Shown in pieces: positions 18,039 through 27,843 of a stretch of DNA of 64,000 nucleotides; position 1 is the stretch's first letter, and each line of letters begins with the position of its first letter. Source of the DNA: Cupriavidus pauculus (GTDB taxonomy: Bacteria; Pseudomonadota; Gammaproteobacteria; Burkholderiales; Burkholderiaceae); contig NZ_CP033969.1 of the NCBI RefSeq assembly GCF_003854935.1, positions 3,472,001 through 3,536,000 of the forward strand, given 5' to 3'. The notes under the pieces were generated by a model. The model did not search any database. It saw nothing but the letters and a program-made list of their open reading frames with translations, and was not told the origin of the DNA. The position numbers and the translations under genes were made by a program.

Positions 18039-18646
18039 GGGGCGCCCTGGATGCGCCGGCCCTGTCCGCCGGCGGGACGGGGGACCGCATGATCGGTGAC
18101 CGGGGACGGCAGTTCTACGAAACCGCGTGCCAGCACGGCCAGGCGGATCGATTCCAGCACGCCGTCGATCTCGTGGTCGATCTGGTTGTTCCAGAAGCGC
18201 AGGACCGTGTAGCCCTGCGCCTGCAGCCAGCGGTCGCGGGCCATGTCTGCCAGCGTGCCGTGCTGGCTGCCGTCGGCTTCGATGATGAGGTGGTACTGCA
18301 TGCAGACGAAGTCCGCGACGTAGGGTCCCAGTGGCACCTGCCGCTTGAACTTCAGCCCGAGAAACCGGTGAGCCCGGAGGAAGTACCAGAGGCGTTCTTC
18401 GGCATTGGTCTGGCGGGTGCGGAGGGACTTTGCGAACGCGTAGCGACTCAGGCGCCGGCCCTCTCCCCCGGCCCCTCTCCCGCCAGCGGGAGAGGGGAGC
18501 AAACCAGCAGCCTCGCCAGCGCTGGCGTCGGCAAGCAAACCGGCAGCCTTGCCGGTGCTGGCAGGGGCGTTATCAGTTCCATTGGTGGTCTCCCCTCTTC
18601 CGCTTGCGGGAGAGGGGTTGGGGGAGAGGGCCAGCCGTTCAACCAT
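18035..18646 (-). CDS. DUF559 nuclease-like protein embedded in the urease operon
   Basis: This 203-residue frame starts 13 bp after the ureE stop and overlaps ureF by 4 nt. The conserved DUF559 domain covers about residues 68-178: [17 protein letters not shown] (E84), [16 protein letters not shown] (D112), [10 protein letters not shown] (E123, D125, Q128, H129), and [12 protein letters not shown]. This matches the Vsr/PD-(D/E)XK-like endonuclease fold suggested for the family; no activity is established. The first 65 residues are coded largely by interspersed palindromes ([26 protein letters not shown]) and are probably not a folded domain, so the true start may be internal. DUF559 is not a known urease factor. 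Insertion together with its repeats is the likely origin. Confidence 0.8.
   Translation of the reverse strand: MVERLALSPNPSPASGRGETTNGTDNAPASTGKAAGLLADASAGEAAGLLPSPAGGRGAGGEGRRLSRYAFAKSLRTRQTNAEERLWYFLRAHRFLGLKFKRQVPLGPYVADFVCMQYHLIIEADGSQHGTLADMARDRWLQAQGYTVLRFWNNQIDHEIDGVLESIRLAVLARGFVELPSPVTDHAVPRPAGGQGRRIQGAP
18472..18497. repeat. interspersed palindromic repeat inside the DUF559 gene
   Basis: An 11-bp perfect stem pairs 18472-18482 with 18487-18497 around a CCAG loop. It belongs to the same family as the copies at 3129 and 7647 and codes for part of the low-complexity N-terminal region of the DUF559 protein, immediately before its conserved domain. Confidence 0.85.
18592..18634. repeat. 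interspersed palindromic repeat at the start of the DUF559 gene
   Basis: A 12-bp stem with one G-T pair joins 18592-18603 to 18606-18617, followed by a G-rich tail TTGGGGGAGAGGGCC. With the copy at 18472 it brackets about 95 bp in opposite tail orientation, the paired arrangement also seen at 3127-3250. Confidence 0.85.
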
Positions 18647-18659
18647 TGATCACATCCCG

Positions 18660-19238
18660 TCAATGCTCATGCCCACAGTGTCCCCCATGCCCATGCGAAT
18701 GCCCATGCCCATGCCCATGCCCATGGTGATCGTGGAACACCGCCTGCGCCGTGGCGTAGTCTTCGGCGAACGTGGCGTCGTGGCCATGTTTGTGGCCGCC
18801 GCCGTAGGCGCCGGCTTCGGGTTCGAAGGGGGCGCTGGCGCGGGATGCCTGGACGCCCAGGCGGGCCAGCATGTCGGCCAGCACGGGGTCGTATTCCAGC
18901 CGCAGGTAGTCGCGGCCCACTTCCACGGGGGTGTGGCGGTTGCCCAGGTGGTAGGCTGCGCGCATCAGGGCCTGGGGATCGGTGGCGCTGACTTCGAGCA
19001 CCGATTCCGCAGCGGCCTGGACTTCCACGAAGGTGCCGTCCTCGGCCACCAGCAGGTCGCCGCCGCGCAGCACGGTGCCGCGCGGCAGGAACAGCGCGGC
19101 CTCGGTGCCGTTATCGAGCACCGCGCGCAGGCGGCTCTTGCTGCGGTCGCCGAATGGCAGCACCAGCTTGGGGGCGCGGCGCACCAGTACCGGTGCGATG
19201 CCATGCGGCGCGGGCAGGACTTTGTCGATCTTGATCAC
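18660..19238 (-). CDS. ureE: urease nickel metallochaperone UreE with His-rich tail
   Basis: This 192-residue protein binds nickel and passes it to UreG and urease. The N-terminal half (MIKIDKVLP to about residue 70) is the peptide-binding domain; [14 protein letters not shown] contains the conserved metal-site His region, followed by [13 protein letters not shown]. The C-terminal tail from about residue 146 is very rich in His and Gly (KHGHD, then alternating HGHG to HCGHEH), of the type that stores several nickel ions. The tail DNA is an ATGCCC-like hexamer tandem. The gene starts 3 bp after the ureC stop. Confidence 0.96.
   Translation of the reverse strand: MIKIDKVLPAPHGIAPVLVRRAPKLVLPFGDRSKSRLRAVLDNGTEAALFLPRGTVLRGGDLLVAEDGTFVEVQAAAESVLEVSATDPQALMRAAYHLGNRHTPVEVGRDYLRLEYDPVLADMLARLGVQASRASAPFEPEAGAYGGGHKHGHDATFAEDYATAQAVFHDHHGHGHGHGHSHGHGGHCGHEH
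18686..18726. repeat. hexanucleotide tandem repeat coding the UreE His/Gly tail
   Basis: About four exact ATGCCC units (18699-18722) plus degenerate flanking units code for alternating Gly-His on the minus strand. The unit is a multiple of three, so gain or loss would change tail length without a frameshift. Confidence 0.8.
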
Positions 19239-19241
19239 GGG

Positions 19242-20959
<1,718 letters not shown>

Positions 20960-20960
<1 letters not shown>

Positions 20961-21265
20961 CACAGCGCTCCCATGATCTTGCCGTTGAAGCCGTAGACGA
21001 TGCGGTCGCCGTCCAGCGCCACGAGCTGCACCGTGCGCGACTGGCCGGGCTCGAAGCGCACGGCCGTGCCCGCCGCGATGTCCAGCCGGAAGCCGCGCGC
21101 GGCCTCGCGGTCGAACGACAGCGCCGCGTTCGTCTCGTAGAAGTGGAAGTGCGAGCCCACCTGCACCGGGCGGTCGCCCGTGTTGGCCACGGTCACGCTG
21201 ACCGTCGGCCGGCCCGCGTTCAGTTCGATCTCGCCGTCCAGCGGCATCAGTTCCCCGGGAATCAT
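20960..21265 (-). CDS. ureB: urease beta subunit UreB
   Basis: This 101-residue structural subunit opens with [16 protein letters not shown] and contains [18 protein letters not shown] and [17 protein letters not shown], all hallmark segments. It forms the (UreABC)3 trimer with UreA and UreC. Its stop overlaps the ureC start by one base, so translation is coupled. It is separated from ureA by the ureJ gene. Confidence 0.97.
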
Positions 21266-21286
21266 CGCCTGGCTCCTTGGGTTGGG

Positions 21287-21964
21287 TCAGGCCACCAGCA
21301 GGCCGGCGCCGTACAACGCCACGCCTGCCCCCGCCACGCGCGCGATCCAGCCCGCATGGCGGCGCAGGAACGTGCCGGCGCCGATGCCCATCACGTGCAG
21401 CGCCATCGTGCTCGCGGCAAAGCCGCCGACGTAGGCCAGCACGGCCGGCAGCGCGGCGGCCGTGGCGGGCAGCTCGGCGCCGTGCGCGTAGCCGTGGAAC
21501 AGCGCGAAGCCGCCGACGATGGCCATGCCGGCCGGCGCCGACAGCCGGGCGCGTGCGGCCACCAGCAACCCGATCACGAGCAGCGAGGCGGCGATCATCG
21601 GCTCCACGGCCGGCAGCGACAGGCCCGCCAGGCCCAGCACCGCGCCCACCAGCATCATCGCCACGAACACGAACGGCAGGCGCAGCAGCGCGCGCTTCGC
21701 ATCGCCCTGCCCGAACGCGCTTTGCGTCGGCGCGGCCAGCGCGCTCCAGACGCCCACGGCGGCCATGGCCAGCAGGTGGTCGGCGCCCGTGAACGGATGG
21801 GCCAGCCCGGCGAACAGGCTGGCGCCGACCGTGGCGGCGTCGTGGCCCGGATGGGCCAGGGCCGAGGCGGCGGCCAGCGACAGCGCGGCGCCGGTGGCCA
21901 CGCGCGGCGCCAGCGTGCGCAGGCGGCGGCGGACGGTATCGAGGGAATGGGCGGAATGGCGCAT
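21287..21964 (-). CDS. ureJ: HupE/UreJ-family nickel-handling membrane protein
   Basis: This 225-residue protein starts at the ATG at 21964, preceded by AGAGGA; frames starting further upstream lack such a site. An N-terminal signal ends around SALA, followed directly by the HPGHD motif that is characteristic of mature HupE/UreJ proteins and is thought to bind nickel. About six hydrophobic helices follow, with [12 protein letters not shown] and [15 protein letters not shown], both typical metal-binding His segments. It probably acts as a nickel permease or channel that supplies urease. It lies between ureA and ureB, splitting two structural genes, an arrangement I recall from Cupriavidus. Confidence 0.9.
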   Translation of the reverse strand: MRHSAHSLDTVRRRLRTLAPRVATGAALSLAAASALAHPGHDAATVGASLFAGLAHPFTGADHLLAMAAVGVWSALAAPTQSAFGQGDAKRALLRLPFVFVAMMLVGAVLGLAGLSLPAVEPMIAASLLVIGLLVAARARLSAPAGMAIVGGFALFHGYAHGAELPATAAALPAVLAYVGGFAASTMALHVMGIGAGTFLRRHAGWIARVAGAGVALYGAGLLVA

Positions 21965-22022
21965 CGGGTGGTTCCTCTTGTTGTGCATGTCGGATGGGCG
22001 GGGCTGGCGCGGCATGGGCGCG

Positions 22023-22325
22023 TCAGACAATCGGGTGGTGGACGGTCACGAGCTTGGTGCCGTCCGGGAAGGTGGCCTCGACCTGGATCTCGGGGATCAT
22101 CTCGGCCACGCCGTCCATGACTTCCTCGCGCGCCAGCACGGTGGTGCCTTCGTGCATCAGCTCGGCCACGGTGCGGCCATCGCGCGCGCCTTCCATGATG
22201 GCGGCCGTGATCAGCGCCACGGCCTCGGGGTAGTTGAGCTTGAGCCCGCGCGCGCGGCGGCGTTCGGCCAGCAGCGCGGCGGTGAAGATCAGCAGCTTGT
22301 CTTTCTCGCGCGGTGTCAGTTCCAT
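22023..22325 (-). CDS. ureA: urease gamma subunit UreA
   Basis: This 100-residue subunit begins [23 protein letters not shown] and contains [12 protein letters not shown] and [15 protein letters not shown], and ends with a [13 protein letters not shown] motif; all are canonical. It assembles with UreB and UreC. It follows ureD by 27 bp and precedes ureJ by 58 bp in the same direction. Confidence 0.97.
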   Translation of the reverse strand: MELTPREKDKLLIFTAALLAERRRARGLKLNYPEAVALITAAIMEGARDGRTVAELMHEGTTVLAREEVMDGVAEMIPEIQVEATFPDGTKLVTVHHPIV

Positions 22326-22352
22326 GTGTCGGATCCAGTTCTTCGTGGTTGT

Positions 22353-23282
22353 TCAGGTGGCCCAGAGCCGCAGCGGGCGGGCCGGCACGCCGTGCAGCGG
22401 CTGGCGCAGGACCTGCCAGCCGTCGATCATCAGGTGTCGCACGGCCTCCATGTCGCGGCCCAGCACGCGCATCAGTAGCATCGGCATCGATGCCGGCCCG
22501 GCGGCGGCCAGGCAGGTCACGCCGGCGCGCAGGTCGGGCCGGTACGGCAGCGACGCAGCCAGCGCCTCGGCCAGATCCTGCGTGGCGCCCTGCCCCACGG
22601 CCCAGAGCGTGCCGAGGATGGGCAGGCCGTCCAGGCCGGCCACCGCGCCGCGCAACGGCGACGCGGCGTCGAAATGCGACTGCTCGATCCACAGCGCGCG
22701 GCCGGCGCAGGCAATGCGCGTGTCGAGCCACAGCGATCCGCTGGCCCAGCGCTCGCCCGAGGCCAGCCGGCCCAGCACGACGGCGTCCCAGCCGATGGCG
22801 CTGCCGCCGGGCGCCACGTCGACGTCGGTGCCGATCCGCGCGCGGGCATCGTCGAACACGATGTTCTCCTGCGGCAGCCAGTCCAGCCGTGCGCCTTCGG
22901 CCACGTCGATGCGCACATGCTGCGCGGCGTCGCGGCCGAGCGACTTGTACCACTTGGTGGCGCCCGGCGTTGCCAGCACCGCATGGGCGCCCGGCGCCAC
23001 GGCGATGTCGATGTCCAGCCGGTCGCCACCAGCCACGCCGGCCGGCGGGTGCAGCACCACGCCGTGGCAGATGTCGCCCTCGGGATAGAGCGGCTTCTGC
23101 ACGCGCAGCGGGCCTTCGTGGCGGCGCTCGACCATGGCGGTGCGGCCCGCGCGCACGGCAAAGCGCAGGCGCAGGCTGGCGTGCCACGTGGACGAGGCGG
23201 CAAGCGACGAAGGGAAATCGGGGTGACGCATCGAAACGGATTCGGCGGGTTCAGGGGGCGCGGGGGCGTTGGCGGCGATCAT
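22353..23282 (-). CDS. ureD: urease accessory protein UreD
   Basis: This 309-residue scaffold protein binds apo-urease and receives UreF and UreG during nickel insertion. Recognisable segments include ASLRLRFAVRAGRTAMVERRHEG (split around residue 40), VQKPLYPEG, HPPAGVAGGDRLDID, TPGATKWYKS and WLPQENIVFDDA. The start at 23282 gives a short Ala/Pro extension; an in-frame ATG at 23231 (MRHPDFPSS) is possible but has no ribosome-binding site. It is the first ure gene after urtE, 57 bp downstream, and is probably on the same transcript. Confidence 0.95.
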   Translation of the reverse strand: MIAANAPAPPEPAESVSMRHPDFPSSLAASSTWHASLRLRFAVRAGRTAMVERRHEGPLRVQKPLYPEGDICHGVVLHPPAGVAGGDRLDIDIAVAPGAHAVLATPGATKWYKSLGRDAAQHVRIDVAEGARLDWLPQENIVFDDARARIGTDVDVAPGGSAIGWDAVVLGRLASGERWASGSLWLDTRIACAGRALWIEQSHFDAASPLRGAVAGLDGLPILGTLWAVGQGATQDLAEALAASLPYRPDLRAGVTCLAAAGPASMPMLLMRVLGRDMEAVRHLMIDGWQVLRQPLHGVPARPLRLWAT

Positions 23283-23339
23283 AGCGCGCGGCCGCCTCCA
23301 CCGGAAGGCGGCACGGCGGCCGGCGCAGGCGGCGCGGCG

Positions 23340-24032
23340 TCAGACGGCGATCAGCTCGCGCACACCGTCCTGCTCCATCGTCGCGCCCGCGCCCTTGGCC
23401 ACCACCTCGCCGCGGCTCATCACCACGTAGTGGTCGGCCAGGTGGCGCGCGAACTCGTAGTACTGCTCCACCAGCAGCACGGTCATGCCGTACTCGTCCA
23501 CCAGCAGCCGCAGCGCCCGGCCGATGTCCTGGATGATCGACGGCTGGATGCCCTCGGTGGGCTCGTCCAGGATCAGCAGGCTGGGCTCGCTCATCAGCGC
23601 GCGGCCGATGGCCAGTTGCTGCTGCTGGCCGCCCGACAGGTCGCCGCCGCGCCGCTGGCGCATGGTGCGCAGCACCGGGAACAACTGGTAGATGCGGTCC
23701 GGCACGCCGTCCGGCTTGCCGCGGCTGGCCGCGCCGATCAGCAGGTTTTCCTCGACCGTCAGGCGCGGAAAGATCTCGCGCCCCTGCGGCACATAGGCCA
23801 GCCCGGCCGACACGCGCTCGTACGGCGCCTTCTTCTCCAGCGCCTTGCCGTCCCAGCGGACCGTGCCGCTGCGCGTGGGCACCACGCCCATCAGGCACTT
23901 CAGCAGCGTGCTCTTGCCCACGCCGTTGCGGCCCAGCAGCGTGGTCAGCCGGCCCTGCGGCACGTCGAACGAGACATCGCGCAGGATGTGGCTGCCGCCG
24001 TAGAACTGGTTCAGTGCATTGACCTGCAGCAT
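23340..24032 (-). CDS. urtE: urea ABC transporter ATP-binding subunit UrtE
   Basis: This 230-residue LivF-like ATPase has Walker A GRNGVGKST (34-42), the signature LSGGQ (132-136), Walker B LLILDEPTE (152-160) and a switch His region LLVEQYYEFA. It pairs with UrtD to power urea import through UrtB and UrtC. It starts 2 bp after the urtD stop and is followed by ureD. Confidence 0.95.
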   Translation of the reverse strand: MLQVNALNQFYGGSHILRDVSFDVPQGRLTTLLGRNGVGKSTLLKCLMGVVPTRSGTVRWDGKALEKKAPYERVSAGLAYVPQGREIFPRLTVEENLLIGAASRGKPDGVPDRIYQLFPVLRTMRQRRGGDLSGGQQQQLAIGRALMSEPSLLILDEPTEGIQPSIIQDIGRALRLLVDEYGMTVLLVEQYYEFARHLADHYVVMSRGEVVAKGAGATMEQDGVRELIAV

Positions 24033-24034
24033 CG

Positions 24035-24883
24035 TTATCTTCCCAGGTAGGATTCGATCACGCGCTCGTCGCGCTTCACGGCGTCGAGCGTGCCCTCGGC
24101 CAGCAGGCTGCCTTCGGCGAGCACGGTGACCTTGCCGGCGTCGCCGGCCAGCGCGGCCACGAATTCCATGTCGTGCTCCACCACCATCATCGAGCAAGTG
24201 CCGCGCAGGCTGTTCAGCAGGCCGGCCAACTGCATCGTTTCCTCGTCGGTCATGCCGGCCACCGGCTCGTCGAGCAGCAGCAGCTGCGGTTGCTGCATCA
24301 GCAGCATGCCGATCTCCAGCCGCTGCTTCTGCCCGTGCGACAGCAGGCCCGCCGGCCGGTAGGCTTCGTCCTCCAGCCCGGTCAGCGCCAGCGTTTCCTC
24401 GATGCGGCGGTGGCCGTCGCCGGTCAGCCGCGCGCGCAGCGACGACCACCAGCGCTTGTCGGCCTTCATCGCCAGTTCCAGGTTTTCCCAGACTTCGTGC
24501 TGCTCGAAGACCGTGGGCTTCTGGAACTTGCGGCCGATGCCGGTCTGGGCGATCTTCGGCTCGGTCATGCGCATCAGGTCGATGGTCTGGCCCAGGAACA
24601 CGCGGCCCGTGACGTTGGCGTTGCGCGGGCCGGTCTTGCCGGTAATCACGTCCATCATCGTCGTCTTGCCGGCGCCGTTGGGGCCGATCACGCAACGCAG
24701 CTCGCCGTGGTCGATCGACAGCGACAGCTTGTTCAGCGCGCGAAAGCCGTCGAACTGCACGGTCAGGTCCTCGATGTAGAGGATCGGGCCGTGCGTGGTG
24801 TCGATGACGCCCGGCTCGACGATGCGGCCCAGGCCCGTGGCGTCGCCGTTTTCGGCCTGCTCCACTCCCAGTGCGGCGTTCAT
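24035..24883 (-). CDS. urtD: urea ABC transporter ATP-binding subunit UrtD
   Basis: This 282-residue LivG-like ATPase has Walker A GPNGAGKTT (67-75), signature LSHGQ (181-185), Walker B LLLLDEPVAG (201-210) and VVEHDMEFV as the switch-His region. The LSHGQKQ variant and PVAGMTDEE are typical of UrtD. About 30 residues precede the conserved domain, longer than most LivG proteins. Its start codon overlaps the urtC stop by 4 nt. Confidence 0.95.
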   Translation of the reverse strand: MNAALGVEQAENGDATGLGRIVEPGVIDTTHGPILYIEDLTVQFDGFRALNKLSLSIDHGELRCVIGPNGAGKTTMMDVITGKTGPRNANVTGRVFLGQTIDLMRMTEPKIAQTGIGRKFQKPTVFEQHEVWENLELAMKADKRWWSSLRARLTGDGHRRIEETLALTGLEDEAYRPAGLLSHGQKQRLEIGMLLMQQPQLLLLDEPVAGMTDEETMQLAGLLNSLRGTCSMMVVEHDMEFVAALAGDAGKVTVLAEGSLLAEGTLDAVKRDERVIESYLGR

Positions 24884-26082
24884 GCGTTGCTCCCTTGTTG
24901 CGGCGCGGCCACCGGTTCCTCGGCCGCCGCGGCGTCGATCTTCTGCGCGGCGGTGCGCCGGCCGCGCAGGCGGCGCACCAGGCCGACCACGCCGTCGGGC
25001 AGGTACAGCGTCACCAGCACGAACATCGCACCGAGCAGGAACAGCCAGTACTCGGCAAAGTACGCCGTGAACATCGTCTTGGCACCGTTGACCAGGAACG
25101 CGCCGACGATCGGCCCAATCAGCGTGCCGCGCCCGCCCACGGCCACCCAGACGGCCATCTCGATCGAGTTGGCCGGCGACATCTCGCCCGGGTTGATGAT
25201 GCCCACCTGCGGCACGTACAGCGCGCCGGCAATGCCGCACAGCACGGCCGAGAACGTCCAGACGAACAGCTTGTAGCCAAGCGGGTTGTAGCCGGAAAAC
25301 ATCACGCGCATCTCGGCGTCGCGCACGGCCGTGACCACGCGGCCGAGCTTGGACGTGACGATGTAGCGGCACGCGACGAACCCGCCGACCAGCGCCAGGA
25401 ACGTCAGCACGAACAGCGCGGTGCGCGTCTCCGGCGCGGCCACGGCGTAGCCGGCGATGCGCTTGAAATCCGTGAAGCCGTTGTTGCCGCCGAAGCCGGT
25501 CTCGTTGCGGAAGAACAGCAGCATCGCCGCGTAGGTCATGGCCTGCGTGATGATCGACAGGTAGACGCCCTTGATGCGCGAGCGGAACGCGAAGTACCCG
25601 AACAGCCAAGCCAGCACGCCCGGCACCAGCACCACCAGCAGCAGCGCGTACGGCAGGTGCTCGGTGCCTTGCCAGAACCAGGGCAGTTCCTTCCAGTCCA
25701 GGAACACCATGAAGTCGGGCAGGTCGCTCTTGTAGACGCCCTCGCGGCCGATGGACCGCATCAGGTACATGCCCATCGCGTAGCCACCCAGCGCGAAGAA
25801 CAGCCCGTGGCCCAGGCTCAGGATGCCGCAGTAGCCCCAGACCAGGTCCAGCGCGATGGCGGCCAGCGCAAAGCACATGATCTTGCCGACCAGCGTCAGC
25901 GCGTAGGCCGACAGGTGCAGCGGATGCCCCTCGGGCAGCAGCAGCGCGCAGACCGGCACGCCGATGCCGACGATGGCGGTCAGCGCCACCAGCAGGGTCC
26001 AGACGCGGACCGAGAACAGCGGCTGGCGCTCGGGCACGGCCAGGCGGAACGTCTTGCCGGATTCAGAGGAAAAACTGCGCAT
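24880..26082 (-). CDS. urtC: urea ABC transporter permease UrtC
   Basis: This 400-residue LivM-type permease has about ten predicted membrane helices. GYCGILSLGHGLFFALGGYA is the conserved LivM signature near residue 85-104, and AVRDAEMRVMFSGYNP is the cytoplasmic loop that contacts the ATPases. The C-terminal tail is Ala/Glu-rich and cytoplasmic. It starts 1 bp after the urtB stop and overlaps urtD by 4 nt, so the three genes are tightly coupled. Confidence 0.95.
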   Translation of the reverse strand: MRSFSSESGKTFRLAVPERQPLFSVRVWTLLVALTAIVGIGVPVCALLLPEGHPLHLSAYALTLVGKIMCFALAAIALDLVWGYCGILSLGHGLFFALGGYAMGMYLMRSIGREGVYKSDLPDFMVFLDWKELPWFWQGTEHLPYALLLVVLVPGVLAWLFGYFAFRSRIKGVYLSIITQAMTYAAMLLFFRNETGFGGNNGFTDFKRIAGYAVAAPETRTALFVLTFLALVGGFVACRYIVTSKLGRVVTAVRDAEMRVMFSGYNPLGYKLFVWTFSAVLCGIAGALYVPQVGIINPGEMSPANSIEMAVWVAVGGRGTLIGPIVGAFLVNGAKTMFTAYFAEYWLFLLGAMFVLVTLYLPDGVVGLVRRLRGRRTAAQKIDAAAAEEPVAAPQQGSNA

Positions 26083-26083
26083 G

Positions 26084-27730
26084 TCAGGCCTCCGCGCTGC
26101 GCCCCTTGAGCGCGAAAAGTCCCTGTGGCCGTTTCTGGATGAACAGCACGATCAGCACGAGGACGAAGATCTTGGCCAGCACCGCGCCGTAGAACGGCTC
26201 GATGAACTTGTTGATGATGCCCAGGCCGAAGGCGCCGACGATGGTCCCGGCCAGCTGGCCCACGCCGCCGAGCACCACGACCATGAACGAGTCGATGATG
26301 TACGCCTGGCCCAGATCCGGGCCCACATTGCCGATCTGCGACAGCGCGCAGCCGCCCAGCCCGGCGATGCCGGCGCCGAACGCGAACGCGTAGCTGTCCA
26401 CCTTCCAGGTGCGCACGCCCACGCAGGCGGCCATCGTGCGGTTCTGCGTCGTGGCGCGCACGAACAGGCCCAGCCGCGTGCGGTTCAGCACGGCCCAGGC
26501 CACGGCCACCACGCCCAGCGCGAACAGGATGATGACCACGCGGTTGTACGGGATCACGAGCCCGGCCATCGCGGTAAAGCCGCCGCTCATCCACGCCGGG
26601 TTGGCCACCTCCACGTTCTGCGCGCCGAAGATCGTGCGCACGGCCTGCATCAGCAGCAGGCTGATACCGAACGTGGCCAGCAGCGTTTCCAGCGGACGGC
26701 CGTACAGGTGGCGCAGCACGATGCGCTCGATCGCGAAGCCGACCAGGCCGGCGGCCAGGAACGATGCCGGCAGCGCGGCCAGCAGGTACCAGCCGAACGC
26801 CTCGGGCGGCGCGTAGGCGCGGAACAGCGTCTGCACCACGTAGGTGGCATAGGCGCCGATCATCAGGAATTCGCCGTGCGCCATGTTGATGACGCCGATC
26901 AGGCCGTAGGTGATGGCCAGGCCCAGCGCGGCCAGCAGCAGCACGCTGCCCAGGCTCAGGCCCGCGAACAGGTTGCCGACCACCTCGGCGCGGCGCTCGC
27001 CGCTGCGCAACTGGTCGATGGCCTGCTGGGCGGCCACGCGCACGCCCTCGTCGGGCTCGCGATACTTGCCGGCGTCGTCCTTTTCCATCAGCGGCGCCAG
27101 CTTCTGGCGCGACTGCGGGTTGCTGTCGCTGGCCAGGATGCGGATGGCCTCGATGCGGTCGCCGCGCGCCGCGTCGGTACCCTCGGCCAGCACCGTGCTG
27201 GCCCAGATCACGTCGAGCCGGGCGCGCAGGCCGGCGTCGGCCTCGGCCTTGCGGGCTGCCTCCACCGCCGGGCGCGACGCGCTCTCGGGCTGGTCCAGCA
27301 GCGTGGCGATGGCCTGCGTGCGGACGGCGATGTCGGCCGACTGCAGCAGCAGGCTGCTGGCGGCACTGTCGACGATGGCGCGCAGGCTGTTGTTCAGCGT
27401 CAGCGATTCCAGCGAATCGGCCGGCACGGTGACCGGCTGGCCGGTGATCGCGTCGAGCGTCTTGTCGCCGTCGGTGCGCACCATGCCCACGGACGGCGCG
27501 TACTGCAGCGCATCGTCCTGCAGCGCCTTCAGGATCGGCTCGGCCTGGGCGGGCGGCGCCTGCGTGATGCGGGTCAGCGCGGCGGACTTCGCATCGAAGT
27601 CGTCTTCGGCCAGCGGCTTCAGGTCCGCCTGGGTCAGCGGCGTGGCGGCCCAGAGCGGGGCGGCGGCCAGCAGCAAGGCGGCAAGCACGGCGCGCAGCCA
27701 TGCCAGCCATGACGCATGTGGTCGGTGCAT
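26084..27730 (-). CDS. urtB: urea ABC transporter permease UrtB
   Basis: This 548-residue protein is much longer than LivH because of a periplasmic N-terminal domain typical of UrtB. A signal-like helix (residues 12-29) is followed by a soluble Ala/Leu-rich helical domain to about residue 240 (PLAEDDFDAKSAALTRI, ILASDSNPQSRQKL), then the LivH-type permease core with ITYGLIGVINMAHGEFLMIG and the ATPase-contact loop RATTQNRTMAACVGV. It lies 113 bp downstream of urtA, and that gap contains one interspersed palindrome. Confidence 0.95.
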   Translation of the reverse strand: MHRPHASWLAWLRAVLAALLLAAAPLWAATPLTQADLKPLAEDDFDAKSAALTRITQAPPAQAEPILKALQDDALQYAPSVGMVRTDGDKTLDAITGQPVTVPADSLESLTLNNSLRAIVDSAASSLLLQSADIAVRTQAIATLLDQPESASRPAVEAARKAEADAGLRARLDVIWASTVLAEGTDAARGDRIEAIRILASDSNPQSRQKLAPLMEKDDAGKYREPDEGVRVAAQQAIDQLRSGERRAEVVGNLFAGLSLGSVLLLAALGLAITYGLIGVINMAHGEFLMIGAYATYVVQTLFRAYAPPEAFGWYLLAALPASFLAAGLVGFAIERIVLRHLYGRPLETLLATFGISLLLMQAVRTIFGAQNVEVANPAWMSGGFTAMAGLVIPYNRVVIILFALGVVAVAWAVLNRTRLGLFVRATTQNRTMAACVGVRTWKVDSYAFAFGAGIAGLGGCALSQIGNVGPDLGQAYIIDSFMVVVLGGVGQLAGTIVGAFGLGIINKFIEPFYGAVLAKIFVLVLIVLFIQKRPQGLFALKGRSAEA

Positions 27731-27792
27731 TCAGGAGTCTGGTGTAGCGCGATGGATCGCGTCTTTTGTTCGTTCGGATGACCTGCGGGCGC

Positions 27793-27819
27793 CCCCTCTC
27801 CCGCCGGGCGGGAAAGGGG
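27793..27819. repeat. interspersed palindromic repeat between urtA and urtB
   Basis: A 12-bp stem with one mismatch joins 27793-27804 to 27808-27819 with a 3-nt loop. It is a diverged member of the family described at 3127. Lying between the abundant binding-protein gene and the permease gene, it could stabilise the urtA message or reduce read-through. Confidence 0.8.
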
Positions 27820-27843
27820 ATGCATGACCAAGCCGGGGGCGGC

